From NCBI GenBank assembly GCA_005223045.1, contig NJBM01000027.1:1-59456 (forward strand): DNA of 59,456 nt, read 5' to 3'. Below the pieces are notes generated by a model. The model did not search any database. It was not told where the DNA came from and was given only the letters and a program-made list of their open reading frames with translations. The translations under genes and the position numbers were made by a program. This document shows, piece after piece, positions 35,267-44,400 of the stretch. Numbering within the stretch: position 1 is the stretch's first letter; each line of letters opens with the position of its first letter. Source of the DNA: Planctomycetes bacterium B3_Pla. Lineage in GTDB: Bacteria; Planctomycetota; Phycisphaerae; Sedimentisphaerales; Anaerobacaceae.

Positions 35267-36616
35267 CTATCCGCAGATAGCACCGAACAGCATTCCAACG
35301 ATTGTTGACATCACAACAACCAATAAGATGAACACGATTGTTTTTGTGTTCCCCATCACTTTTCGGATGACCAGAATGCTGGGCAGTGACAGTGCAGGGC
35401 CGGCCAGAAGCAGCGTCAGAACAGGCCCCTTGTGCATCCCGAGCTTCATAAGAGCTTGGGTAATCGGAATTTCGGTCAATGTGGCAAAATACCAAAAGGC
35501 GCCAATCACACTGGCAACGAGGTTACTGCGAAGCGAATTATCGCCCACGTATTGCGCCACCTGTTTCTCCGGTAGCAGCACGCTAACAAATCCAACGACG
35601 AACACGCCACCGAACAGAAGAGGAACGAGCAGCTTGGCAAATTCCCACGTGTTATGCATCCATTCGGATAACTCATCACGTTCGAACCACCGCCAGGCCA
35701 TGATTGCCACCGCAAGGCCACAAAGACCGGCCAGATACCATCTGATGTGGTGCAGGCGGATGACCCAGGTCTTCTGTTCCTGCATGTCGGTAATCTCGCT
35801 CTTGTTAAGGGTAATCTTGTCACCTACTTTGCCGTCTGCGAGGTCCTCTTCGAGCTGGAATCGAACCGCATCCTTCGTATCATGGATGACCACGGCCTTG
35901 AACTGGCGTCCATCACCTGTCTTCACAACCACATTGCCGGGATTGTACCAGTCACTGAACACCAGAAACAACATCATGCAAGCAAGATAGAGGGCTGTCT
36001 TACCGATGTGACGGCGATGTTTCTCAGGCTCGGGCATCTGCATGGCAACCTTTGCCTTTGCCCTCTCGCCTCTGCGGAAGACAGTGGCCATCAGCAGGCC
36101 GACAACCACCGAGAAGACCACAGCCCCGATGAATCTGCCTGCTCCAATGTCGAAGCCTAGAACGCGGGCGCTTAAGAAGATGGCAAGGACGTTTATGCCC
36201 GGTCCGGAGTACAAAAAGGCCGTCGCAGGTCCAAGACCGGCACCAAGGCCGTAAATGCCAGCAAACATAGGCAGTACGCTGCACGAGCAAACTGCAAGTA
36301 CACACCCTGATACCGATGCTACAGCATAGGCCAAGGGTTTGTTTGCGTTCGGCCCCAGATAGCGCATGACCGAGTCCTTTGATAGGAAAGTGATAATCGC
36401 TCCGGCAATGAACAGGGCCGGGACGACGCAGGCCAACGTGTGATTTCGGGCATACCATTGGAGTAACCGAAAAGCCTCCTGAATTGCCTGTTGAATCTTC
36501 GGATTGCCCAAAGGTAAGATATACGCAACAACGAAGATGGCTGTCAGAGCTGCAAATGTTTTTAATTCACGTTTCACGAAAAGGCTTCTCCGGAAATCCT
36601 GTGTATATGTGACCAT
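35267..36616 (-). CDS. ArsP/YraQ-family permease
   Basis: 449 residues with about ten membrane helices in two similar halves, the first with VCSCSVLPMFAGIY, the second with TLTEIPITQALMKLG. A soluble domain of about 80 residues (around 225-300, with a KITLNKSEITDMQEQKTWVIR region) separates the halves and resembles a cytochrome-c-type or heme-oxygenase-associated insert rather than a normal loop. Members of this family export organoarsenicals or work in other metalloid transport. The start codon lies inside the dyad 36605-36628, so ArsR binding would block it directly. It follows arsR 2 by 112 bases. Confidence 0.85.
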   Translation of the reverse strand: MVTYTQDFRRSLFVKRELKTFAALTAIFVVAYILPLGNPKIQQAIQEAFRLLQWYARNHTLACVVPALFIAGAIITFLSKDSVMRYLGPNANKPLAYAVASVSGCVLAVCSCSVLPMFAGIYGLGAGLGPATAFLYSGPGINVLAIFLSARVLGFDIGAGRFIGAVVFSVVVGLLMATVFRRGERAKAKVAMQMPEPEKHRRHIGKTALYLACMMLFLVFSDWYNPGNVVVKTGDGRQFKAVVIHDTKDAVRFQLEEDLADGKVGDKITLNKSEITDMQEQKTWVIRLHHIRWYLAGLCGLAVAIMAWRWFERDELSEWMHNTWEFAKLLVPLLFGGVFVVGFVSVLLPEKQVAQYVGDNSLRSNLVASVIGAFWYFATLTEIPITQALMKLGMHKGPVLTLLLAGPALSLPSILVIRKVMGNTKTIVFILLVVVMSTIVGMLFGAICG

Positions 36617-36628
36617 TTATTCACATAT
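36605..36628. promoter_or_regulatory. ArsR operator 2, over the permease start
   Basis: ATATGTG (36605-36611) and CACATAT (36622-36628) with a ten-base spacer. The half-sites equal those of operator 1. The permease ATG (36616-36614) lies within the spacer, so a bound repressor would cover both the start codon and the ribosome site. Confidence 0.5.
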
Positions 36629-36728
36629 CTGCGAAAAGCAATAACAACTTCAATTGTATGATTTGATGTCATCCTCATGTCTGTTTTGACTCAAGACTCG
36701 CAATCATCCGCCAGTCAGTCGAAGGATA

Positions 36729-37058
36729 TTACAGTGCTCGCAGGAGTTTGTCGTTTTCTCTGACCTGATGTTTCAACATACGAGTTACACAGGAGAAGAA
36801 CTCAAGAATGCACGGCGTCTCCAATCGATAAATGACCTTAGGGCCTTCCTTGCGGTAGTCCAGTATGCCCGTACGGACCATCATTGAGAGATGTCGGGAC
36901 ACATTTGATCGCTCGGAGCCAACTTCCTCAGCGATATCACAAACGCATTGCTCGCCATCCTTCAGGAAGTCCACGATCGCGACGCGCAAAGGGTGGCTTA
37001 TCGCCTTGGCTATCTCGGCCTGTTTCTCATAACGCAGTTGATCGCTTTTCCCTATCAT
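36729..37058 (-). CDS. ArsR-family metalloregulator 2
   Basis: 109 residues: winged helix with ISHPLRVAIVDFLKDGEQCVCDI, in which ECVC-like QCVC marks the ArsR-type thiol metal site, and the recognition helix SERSNVSRHLSMM. Additional Cys residues (TPCILEFFSCV) may contribute to binding. It differs clearly from ArsR 1 and may respond to another ligand. It heads the permease/thioredoxin operon. The AT-rich upstream region (37059-37130) contains several TATATG/CATATA half-dyads that could be its own operator. Confidence 0.85.
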   Translation of the reverse strand: MIGKSDQLRYEKQAEIAKAISHPLRVAIVDFLKDGEQCVCDIAEEVGSERSNVSRHLSMMVRTGILDYRKEGPKVIYRLETPCILEFFSCVTRMLKHQVRENDKLLRAL

Positions 37059-37136
37059 ACCTCAATCCAACTTACGTGTATATGCGATGATGTACTCATG
37101 TGTCCATATACTCATATATTAATAGGGTGTTCACGA

Positions 37137-37388
37137 CTAGTCAAAACATTTCTTGAGAATTTCTACGGTCTTCTGAAGGAGAGCCTCGACTCTGACCACG
37201 ACCACAGGACGTGGTTCTTTATGAAGAAACAAGCTGAAGGATTTATCTACATGAATTAGCAGATCATTACGACTACGCTGCAAGGAAAGGAAAGTACATT
37301 GGTCGAAAGAAATCCACAAGACCGCAAGGGAGACAGTTGTTGAAAGGAAGAAGATAACAACCAGCAGATTCCTAGCGTTCTTGAGCAT
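37137..37388 (-). CDS. Small membrane-anchored protein (intact partner of the 141-base repeat)
   Basis: 83 residues with a good ribosome site (AAGGAG eight bases before the ATG). A single hydrophobic helix (NLLVVIFFLSTTVSLAVLW, about 7-25) is followed by a helical, charged part (SLQRSRNDLLIHVDKSF...VVVVRVEALLQKTVEIL). It resembles the N-terminal segment of membrane sensor proteins, but no sensor domain follows. A 95%-identical central piece lies at 18564-18704. Function unknown; it might be a short membrane adaptor or a truncated kinase N-terminus. Coding is moderately likely. Confidence 0.45.
   Translation of the reverse strand: MLKNARNLLVVIFFLSTTVSLAVLWISFDQCTFLSLQRSRNDLLIHVDKSFSLFLHKEPRPVVVVRVEALLQKTVEILKKCFD
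37181..37321 (-). repeat. 141-base dispersed repeat, copy 2
   Basis: Partner of 18564-18704, gap-free over 141 bases with about seven differences, several of them silent in the minus-strand frame. Here it is the middle of an open gene with start and ribosome site. Confidence 0.8.
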
Positions 37389-37630
37389 CTTGCTTACTCC
37401 TTATTAGATCCATTAGGTCGCCACCCACTATTATAGACACAAGATGTCAAAGGAGGCAGGGAAAAAATCAGGTTTAACGTAGAGGGCAATACGCCAGCCA
37501 GCCACGCATGGTAGCCAACGCAGCCGGATATATTGTTTCCGCCTTGTATGGTACTACCTGGAATGGTAGACTTGGGTTATATGTAAGCTATCGTGGTTGA
37601 ACAAAGGCGAAATTCCTGGGAGGTACAATC

Positions 37631-38800
37631 ATGGGCCATCGCATCTTCTGTCAGACAATTCTGGCCATCTGCATGTGCTTTGCGGTTTCCTGCAGCAGCC
37701 AACATTCCATGACTGCGGCATCAGATAATAAAGAGAAAATCGTAAGAAGAGAAAAGGTAAGAACAGAATTGAAGAATCAGTACGGCAATTTCTACCAGGG
37801 ACGAGAAGAGCTTACGATAATATCAATCGAGGAGCTTGCCAGTGACGGAATCAGGATCAAATTGACCTTGCAATCACATTTGAAGGAGTTCTCTTACTTT
37901 CTTATTTCCACCAATGGATCAGAATTTCAGAAATCTCTCGATGGCAGCATAGTGGCTGATTTCAGAATAGATGATAGTTCTGCTCGGACAACCAGTATCA
38001 TCGTGACGATGGTTTCCAACGACGGCGGAATCTCGGAATCCTATACACTTGATCTGATCTGTAATGCAAGTGAGTATTGGGCCTCGAAAGGTGCGAAGGG
38101 GTACCCAAACTGGATCACCGTAAAGACCTATCCCTTCTTGGACTTCACCCCATCGCACACGGTGGAGAACTGGATATATAGGATACCAACAAGCCGAGAA
38201 AGGAGATTTGCCGAACAGAAATGGGGCGATCTTATCAAGGATGCCGATTCGAACTACGAGAAGGCCAAGTTGTTGGCAAAGGCCCTGATGGATGATCTGA
38301 AGCCGCACATCGGTGTACCCTCCGATGCGATGAAGGCGCCGCCATTCGAGCAGTACGAGAGGATGGTTTCGGGAAAAGACAAGGGCTTCTGCACAAATCT
38401 GGCGAACATATATATCCATGCCTGCAATTCTCTGGGAATTCCTGCCCGTAGGATACATCTGGAAAAGGTTCATTCCAGGTCTGACAAGGTCAGCGTTAGG
38501 ATGGGAGGGATGCACTCCACGACAGAAATATTTGACGAGAAGTTGAACCAGTGGATATGGATAGACCAGACCTACAATGTTCTTGGTGCATATTTGGGTC
38601 AGGAAGGACCTCTTAATATGACGGAGTTTTCCTTATTCCTTAACCAAGACGAAAGAAGAAAGCGTTTACGGGTGCTTTACTATAATCATAAAGACAAATC
38701 TGAAGAGCTTCTCTCTCTCGGTGAATGTCCTAAGAAATTTGCCAGCTTGGATGGATGGGACACAGAATTTCATTATTTCTATTCAGGAAACCGAAAATAG
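37631..38800 (+). CDS. Transglutaminase-like lipoprotein
   Basis: 389 residues. A lipoprotein signal with the cleavage box FAVSC (Cys21) suggests anchoring to the outer leaflet. The N-terminal half is beta-rich (about 45-145). The C-terminal half has the transglutaminase core: catalytic Cys in KGFCTNLANIYIHAC, His in GGMHSTTEIFD and Asp in WIWIDQTYN. Such enzymes act as peptidases or crosslink or deamidate proteins. GGGAGG is seven bases before the ATG. The gene stands alone between small or broken genes. Fold call is solid, activity open. Confidence 0.82.
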   Translation: MGHRIFCQTILAICMCFAVSCSSQHSMTAASDNKEKIVRREKVRTELKNQYGNFYQGREELTIISIEELASDGIRIKLTLQSHLKEFSYFLISTNGSEFQKSLDGSIVADFRIDDSSARTTSIIVTMVSNDGGISESYTLDLICNASEYWASKGAKGYPNWITVKTYPFLDFTPSHTVENWIYRIPTSRERRFAEQKWGDLIKDADSNYEKAKLLAKALMDDLKPHIGVPSDAMKAPPFEQYERMVSGKDKGFCTNLANIYIHACNSLGIPARRIHLEKVHSRSDKVSVRMGGMHSTTEIFDEKLNQWIWIDQTYNVLGAYLGQEGPLNMTEFSLFLNQDERRKRLRVLYYNHKDKSEELLSLGECPKKFASLDGWDTEFHYFYSGNRK

Positions 38801-38814
38801 GATTGTATTGACCT

Positions 38815-39080
38815 ATGAATGAGATCAAACAACTTCCAAACAAGGAAATCAAAGATTCTGGTTGCGTAGGCAAGAAGTTCGTGGAGCTAGGTATTGACGA
38901 TTTTCATCGTGCGTGTAGGTGGGTGACATAAACACTCTTGGGAATTTCATCGATGCTGTTATAAGGCAGCGTGACAGAGGAGATATTCCGCCATTGGACG
39001 CACAAGATTTGATTGATGCTGCACAATACACAAATGACATGCTTACTAGTGGGTACGGTCGCGTAGGCGTTATCCCATAG
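38815..39080 (+). pseudogene. Split small gene
   Basis: An ATG at 38815 opens a 38-codon frame (MNEIKQLPNKEIKDSGC...FHRACRWVT) ending at 38931. In another frame, without a gap, follows a plausible protein-like stretch (GNFIDAVIRQRDRGDIPPL ... YGRVGVIP) to the stop at 39080. A single frameshift near 38920 would join them into about 88 residues. No family recognised. The remaining bases up to 39116 hold nothing visible. Confidence 0.3.
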
Positions 39081-39116
39081 CGATTCTACGAGAATTGAGC
39101 TTAGAACAGTACGCTT

Positions 39117-40706
39117 CTAACTGGAGAGTATTCTCTCGACCTTTCCCTGATCCACGTCCATCACATACTGAATTCCGCTAACTTGTTGTGCCTCATGCGT
39201 CAGAGCCGCGATATCGTCCCTGGCGATGTGTTCCAGAGAGAACTTGCGACTACCCGCCATCAGTTGTCGCAGACCTTGGGCAAGACGTTCATAATACGTG
39301 TAGAGTCCCAGAGCACCCGTCGGCAGTCTCTCGAATTCCTCATCGCCGATCTCTTGCCGCAAGGCGCTTGCGGTAACGAAGATTTCGTCCTTTGAATTCC
39401 CGAACCGCTCGATGTACACGGGAATCTGGTTCTCGTCTATGGTGCGCCCGATGGTCTTTCCAACCATAGCCGCGGCAATGGGAGCTCGAGCCATACCTAC
39501 CAGCTTGACAAACGGCGCAACCAGTGCAAGTCCCTTGAAGATTTGGTCCTCGAAGGCGAATCCGCCGGCCACGGCCAACGCCGGCAAATGCTCACCTTTG
39601 TCGGCAATACGCTTGGCATACTGATGCAGAAGCGAATGCAAGTGCACTGGGGGGATGCCCCACTCATTCATCATGCGCCAGGGGCTCATTCCGGTGCCGC
39701 CGCCCGCCCCGTCAACCGTCAGCAGGTCAATCTTGTAACGGGAGGAAAACAAAACGGCTCTTGCAAGGTCAGCGGGCCTGTAAGCACCCGTTTTCAGAAA
39801 CACGTACTTGGCTCCGGCTCTGCGTAATTCTTCAACCCGTTTGGCAAATGATTCCTCAGTCACCATTCCTACCCGCGAATGTCGCTCAAACTCCTTGAAA
39901 GCTCCTCGCTCGAAAGCTTTGATCACATTCGGATCGGTCGGGTTCGGCAGGACTATGTAACCACGCTCGTACAACAGTTGAGCCTTTTTGACATCTGTGA
40001 TTTTCACTTCTCCGCCGATATCCTTGGCGCCCTGGCCCCACTTGAGTTCGACGCATTCTACACCGAGTTTCTCAATGGCGTATTCCTGTGTACCTAATCG
40101 CGTATCCTCAACATTTCCCTGTACGATGATGGCGCCGTATTCGTCTCGCTGATGGTCTTTATAGAGATTCACACGACGTTTGAGATCAGCTGTATCAACC
40201 ACGCGACCATTTTTTATGACAGACTCGGGGTCCATTCCAACGACGTTCTCACCAATAGTCAGGCCGGTCCCTGCTAAGGCAGAGCCAATAGCCAGCCCCT
40301 CCCAGTTATTCTTGGCGATGTTTGTCGAACCAATCCCAGGAATACCCCACGGATAGCGGAACTTTATCCCATTATCATGGCCAAATGCCACCTCCAAATT
40401 AACGGCGGGAAAGACGGCCTTGTCACTGTCGGCTTCAATGCCATGTGCACCAACGGCGGTCCCCATGATGTTGAAGTGTGAATAGTCTACCGGATAGGTT
40501 TTCTCCGCGGCGGTGGTTACCACACCGAAGGGTTGTGGATAAATAACTTCGTGGCCGCGGTAGGCACTTTTGCCTATTTCACACATTCCGATGCAGCCGT
40601 CCACACACGTAACACACATACCCGAGGCGGGCACAACCGACTCTTCCGTTCTGTTCTTCGTTAAAGTTGCAGCCGAAGCATTTACCTTGGAGAGCGTAAG
40701 TGACAT
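39117..40706 (-). CDS. FMN-binding glutamate-synthase-family protein
   Basis: 529 residues. It matches the FMN-binding, 2-oxoglutarate-site domain of the glutamate synthase large subunit (LLTVDGAGGGTGMSPWRMM, ALAVAGGFAFEDQI, ARAPIAAAMVGK). It lacks the N-terminal amidotransferase and the C-terminal GXGXG domain, as in archaeal-type GltB pieces. The N-terminus has its own cysteine set (CVTCVDGCIGMCEIG), which could bind an additional iron-sulfur cluster. It is the last gene of the operon reading from 45885. With the GltD module of the fusion protein it could form glutamate from 2-oxoglutarate and ammonia, but because no glutaminase is present the true amino donor, or another substrate altogether, is uncertain. 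Confidence 0.85.
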   Translation of the reverse strand: MSLTLSKVNASAATLTKNRTEESVVPASGMCVTCVDGCIGMCEIGKSAYRGHEVIYPQPFGVVTTAAEKTYPVDYSHFNIMGTAVGAHGIEADSDKAVFPAVNLEVAFGHDNGIKFRYPWGIPGIGSTNIAKNNWEGLAIGSALAGTGLTIGENVVGMDPESVIKNGRVVDTADLKRRVNLYKDHQRDEYGAIIVQGNVEDTRLGTQEYAIEKLGVECVELKWGQGAKDIGGEVKITDVKKAQLLYERGYIVLPNPTDPNVIKAFERGAFKEFERHSRVGMVTEESFAKRVEELRRAGAKYVFLKTGAYRPADLARAVLFSSRYKIDLLTVDGAGGGTGMSPWRMMNEWGIPPVHLHSLLHQYAKRIADKGEHLPALAVAGGFAFEDQIFKGLALVAPFVKLVGMARAPIAAAMVGKTIGRTIDENQIPVYIERFGNSKDEIFVTASALRQEIGDEEFERLPTGALGLYTYYERLAQGLRQLMAGSRKFSLEHIARDDIAALTHEAQQVSGIQYVMDVDQGKVERILSS

Positions 40707-40732
40707 TTGCGTTTGCTCCTATTTGTTATCTT

Positions 40733-41410
40733 TTAGTCTTTCTTTATCTCACAAGCTACACATGGATCCATGTAGCACATCATATCGTCAAAGTGTTCTT
40801 TCTCGATACAAGGCGGTGTTAGATTCGCACAACCTCCACAGATTGCTTTTTCCGGCTCGCTGTATGTGCAACGAAGCTGACAGGCCGGACATACATATAT
40901 GCAGCCGCCGCAGAGCCGACAGACATCCGATTTAACATCAAACGGACTGCCGATTTCTCTCTTTTCACCGCGGTTGCGAAAGCCGATGGCCTTGGCCATC
41001 ATTTGCTCCTCACACATACGTACACACAAGCCACAAAGGATGCAATCCTCGTATTCCTGCTTGAAGCGCTGCCGACGAATGCCGTGTTTAGAAGCGAGAT
41101 CCTGAATTGTCTTTGACTGGGGACACGATGCGAGCAAGAGTTCCAGAATCATCCTGCGCGCCCTTAGCACTCGCGATGATGTAGTACGTACCTTGAGCCC
41201 TTCCTCCGCCGGGTAAGTACACGAGGAAACCAACTTTGCTTTCGGCGCCTCGCCGATCTCAACAACGCACAGCCGGCACGCCCCGTAGGGTGACAGTCCG
41301 TCCATATGACATAGGGTTGGAATCGCAAAGCCCAAGAACCTCGCGGCCTCCAGCAGGGTAGTGCCTTTCTCAACCGAAACATCCAAACCGTTTATTCTCA
41401 AAGTAATCAT
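40733..41410 (-). CDS. HoxU-like iron-sulfur subunit of the second diaphorase
   Basis: 225 residues. [2Fe-2S] domain (IPTLCHMDGLSPYGACRLC, SSCTYP), helical linker, and two [4Fe-4S] sites (CILCGLCVRMCEE, CRLCGGCIYVCP). These are followed by a cysteine-rich tail (CQLRC, CGGC, PPCIEKEH, CYMDPCVAC) not found in the cluster-1 homologue at 26509. Its start overlaps the stop of the NuoF-GltD fusion by four bases (ATGA). It should relay electrons between the flavins and the glutamate-synthase-like protein encoded next. Confidence 0.88.
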   Translation of the reverse strand: MITLRINGLDVSVEKGTTLLEAARFLGFAIPTLCHMDGLSPYGACRLCVVEIGEAPKAKLVSSCTYPAEEGLKVRTTSSRVLRARRMILELLLASCPQSKTIQDLASKHGIRRQRFKQEYEDCILCGLCVRMCEEQMMAKAIGFRNRGEKREIGSPFDVKSDVCRLCGGCIYVCPACQLRCTYSEPEKAICGGCANLTPPCIEKEHFDDMMCYMDPCVACEIKKD

Positions 41411-44400
41411 GCTGATTTCTCCTCAACGGCGGCACATTCGGCTTCTCCATTTTGCGTGGGCTGGGTGAATTCCAAGTCGCACCTCAGACACCTTCGGGCT
41501 TCATGGATTGCTTGTTCGACAGACAATGCCATCTCCACTTCTGCGCAACTCTGCTTCCTTGACTTGGCGCTGAGCGTATGGGGTTCCACTCTTGCCGCAT
41601 CTTCAAGCTCTTCATCGCTGAGACCAGCAGGTTCTATGAAAGCCGCAGGCAGTTTTACCCTGGGTGGCTCAACAAGCTCTTCGCCGCGAAGATAGTGGTC
41701 TATAACCTTCGCTGCCTTTCTGCCAGCTGCAATAGCGTCAACAACAGTATCAGGACCCGTCACTAAGTCTCCTCCGGCGAACACTCCTTGGCGATTGGTA
41801 GCAAGAGTCCTCCCGTCAACACGCAATCTGCCGCCCTTATCAAGCTTCAAACCCATAGAAGCAAGGCAATCGCTATCTGGGCGCTCACCGATGGCTACTA
41901 TCAGGGTATCCAAGGGAATAGTAAACTCAGTGCCAGGTATGGGAACAGGTCTAAGTCGTCCGCTCGAGTCAACATCGCCCAGCCTGTTTCTGACGCACTT
42001 GATATCGGCCAAGCGTCCATCTTTCGCATCAATCTTTACCGGCTGCACAAATGTTTCGACTTTCACTCCCTCGGCCTCGGCAGCTCTGATATAACGTATG
42101 CTTGTCGGCGAGACCAGTGTTTCAAGCCTTATGCCTTCCTCTATAGCTGCCTCGACCTCTTCGGCGTAAGCAGGCATCTCCTGGGAAGTACGCCGGTAGA
42201 GGAGCGTTACACTTCTGACTTTTTTCTGACGGATAGCCACTCTTGCGGCATCCACGGCGGAATTGCCGCCGCCAACGATACCAACGTGCCCCCTTGCCAT
42301 CTCCTCGCCCCTCAGATTAAAGGCCTTGAGGAATTCCATTGATGAGAAGATTCCTTCGGTATCTTCTCCTTCAAGCCCCAGCCGCCAGCTCCTATCCGCC
42401 CCTATTGCCAGGAAAACCGCATCGAAACCATCCTTGAAAAGCCCGTCGATGGTAATGTCACGGCCCAAGGCGGTCCGGCACCTGAGCGTGATGTTTTCAT
42501 CGAGCAGTGATTCTATCTCCTTTTCTGCCACATCCCGAGGGAGCCGATAAGCCGGAATGCAGCTCATGAGCATTCCCCCCGGCTTCTCGGCCGCCTCAAC
42601 AAGCGTCACCTTGTGGCCAAGCAGAGAAAGATAATGGGCCGCCGAAAGACCGGCAGGCCCTGAGCCCACAACGGCTACTCTGTGAGAATCCTTGGTCCGG
42701 CGTGGGACTCTGACAGGTTTATAAACTCCCGGGTCAACGCGGTCTGTGATAAATCTCTTCAACGCTCGGATGGCAATAGCTTGCCCCCCGCTGACAGCGA
42801 GGTTGCATCTTGTTTCGCACTTGCGACCACAAACTCGCGCGCAAACCGATGGGAACGGGTTGACCTCCCTGATAACTTTGTAGGCCTCTTCGTACTTACC
42901 CTTCTCTATTAAGGCGACATAGCGCCAAACTTCGGTGTCCAGCGGGCAGCCGGCCTGGCAGGAGGCGCCCACCAGGTCTTTGCACACGAAGGCGCCGCAC
43001 TTCTTGTCAATCACGTGCCGGTGGTATTCATCGCGGAAGTAACGCAGGGTGCTTAGGACAGGATTTGAAGCCGTCTGCCCGAGGCCACACATCGTCGTAT
43101 CCTTGACCGCCTCCGCTAATTCTTCCAGAAGGTCTAAGTGCTCAGGCGTCCCGTTACCTTTCGAGATGTCGTCGAGAATCTCGTACATCCGTTGCGTACC
43201 CTTGCGGCAGGTGAAACACTTGCCGCAGGATTCTTCCTTGAGAAAAGCCATGAAGTATCGGGCGACATCCACCATACACGTATTTTCATCCATGACAATC
43301 ATGCCACCTGAGCCCATGATTGAGCCGGCCTTGGTTAAGCTGTCGTAGTCTACCGGCAAATCAAACATGTCGGCAGGAATACAACCCCCGGATGGCCCAC
43401 CCGTTTGAACCGCCTTTATCTTGGCCTTGTCCGCCGGGCCGCCGCCGATGTCATAGACGATCTTCTTGATGCTCATTCCCATCGGTACTTCGACAAGGCC
43501 GGTATTCTTGATCTTGCCGACAAGACTGAATATTTTCGTCCCCTTATTGCCCTCAGTGCCTATGTTCGCAAACTTCTCAGCTCCAAGTCCGAAGATAAGC
43601 GGAATGTTCGCCCAAGTTTCAACATTGTTAATTGCCGTGGGCTTACCTTCGATACCTTTCTGTACGGGGAAGGGTGGCCGCTGACGTGGCTCTCCCATCT
43701 TCCCTTCAACGGACCGGATCAAAGCTGTCTCCTCGCCGCAGACAAATGCTCCGGCTCCTTTGACCATCTCAATATCAAACGAAAAACCGCTTCCGAGAAT
43801 ATTCTCGCCCAGAAGTCCTAACTGGTGTGCTTGCTCCAACGCGATGTTCAGATGCTTGACAGCAACGGGATATTCATTGCGAACATAGACTATCCCTTCG
43901 GATGCACCGGTTCCATAAGCGCCTATGACCATTCCCTCGATGATGCTGTGTGGGTTCCCTTCCAGGACGCTGCGGTCCATGTAGGCGCCGGGGTCGCCCT
44001 CATCAGCATTGCACACAAGGAATCTGCCGTTGCTGCCCCGCTGCTTGGCCAATAGTTGCCACTTCAGACCTGTTGGAAAACCGCCTCCCCCACGACCGCG
44101 CAAACCCGAACGTTTCACCTCCTGCACCACCCATTGAGGATCTCGTTTTGACAAGACGGACCCGAGAGCGCTGTAGCCGTTTTGAGAAATATAGTCGTAA
44201 ATCCGAATAGGGTCTATCTTCTGATTAAGGCTCAGAATACTGCGCTGCTGATTCCTGAAAAACGGAATATCGTCGCGCTTATAGTACTTCTCTCCGGTTG
44301 TTGGATCTTTATAAAGCAACTCCTCTACGTACTCATCCGAAAGCAAAGCCTCAATTATCCGCGGAATATCATCAAGACTCACCTGGGTGTAGAATGCCTG

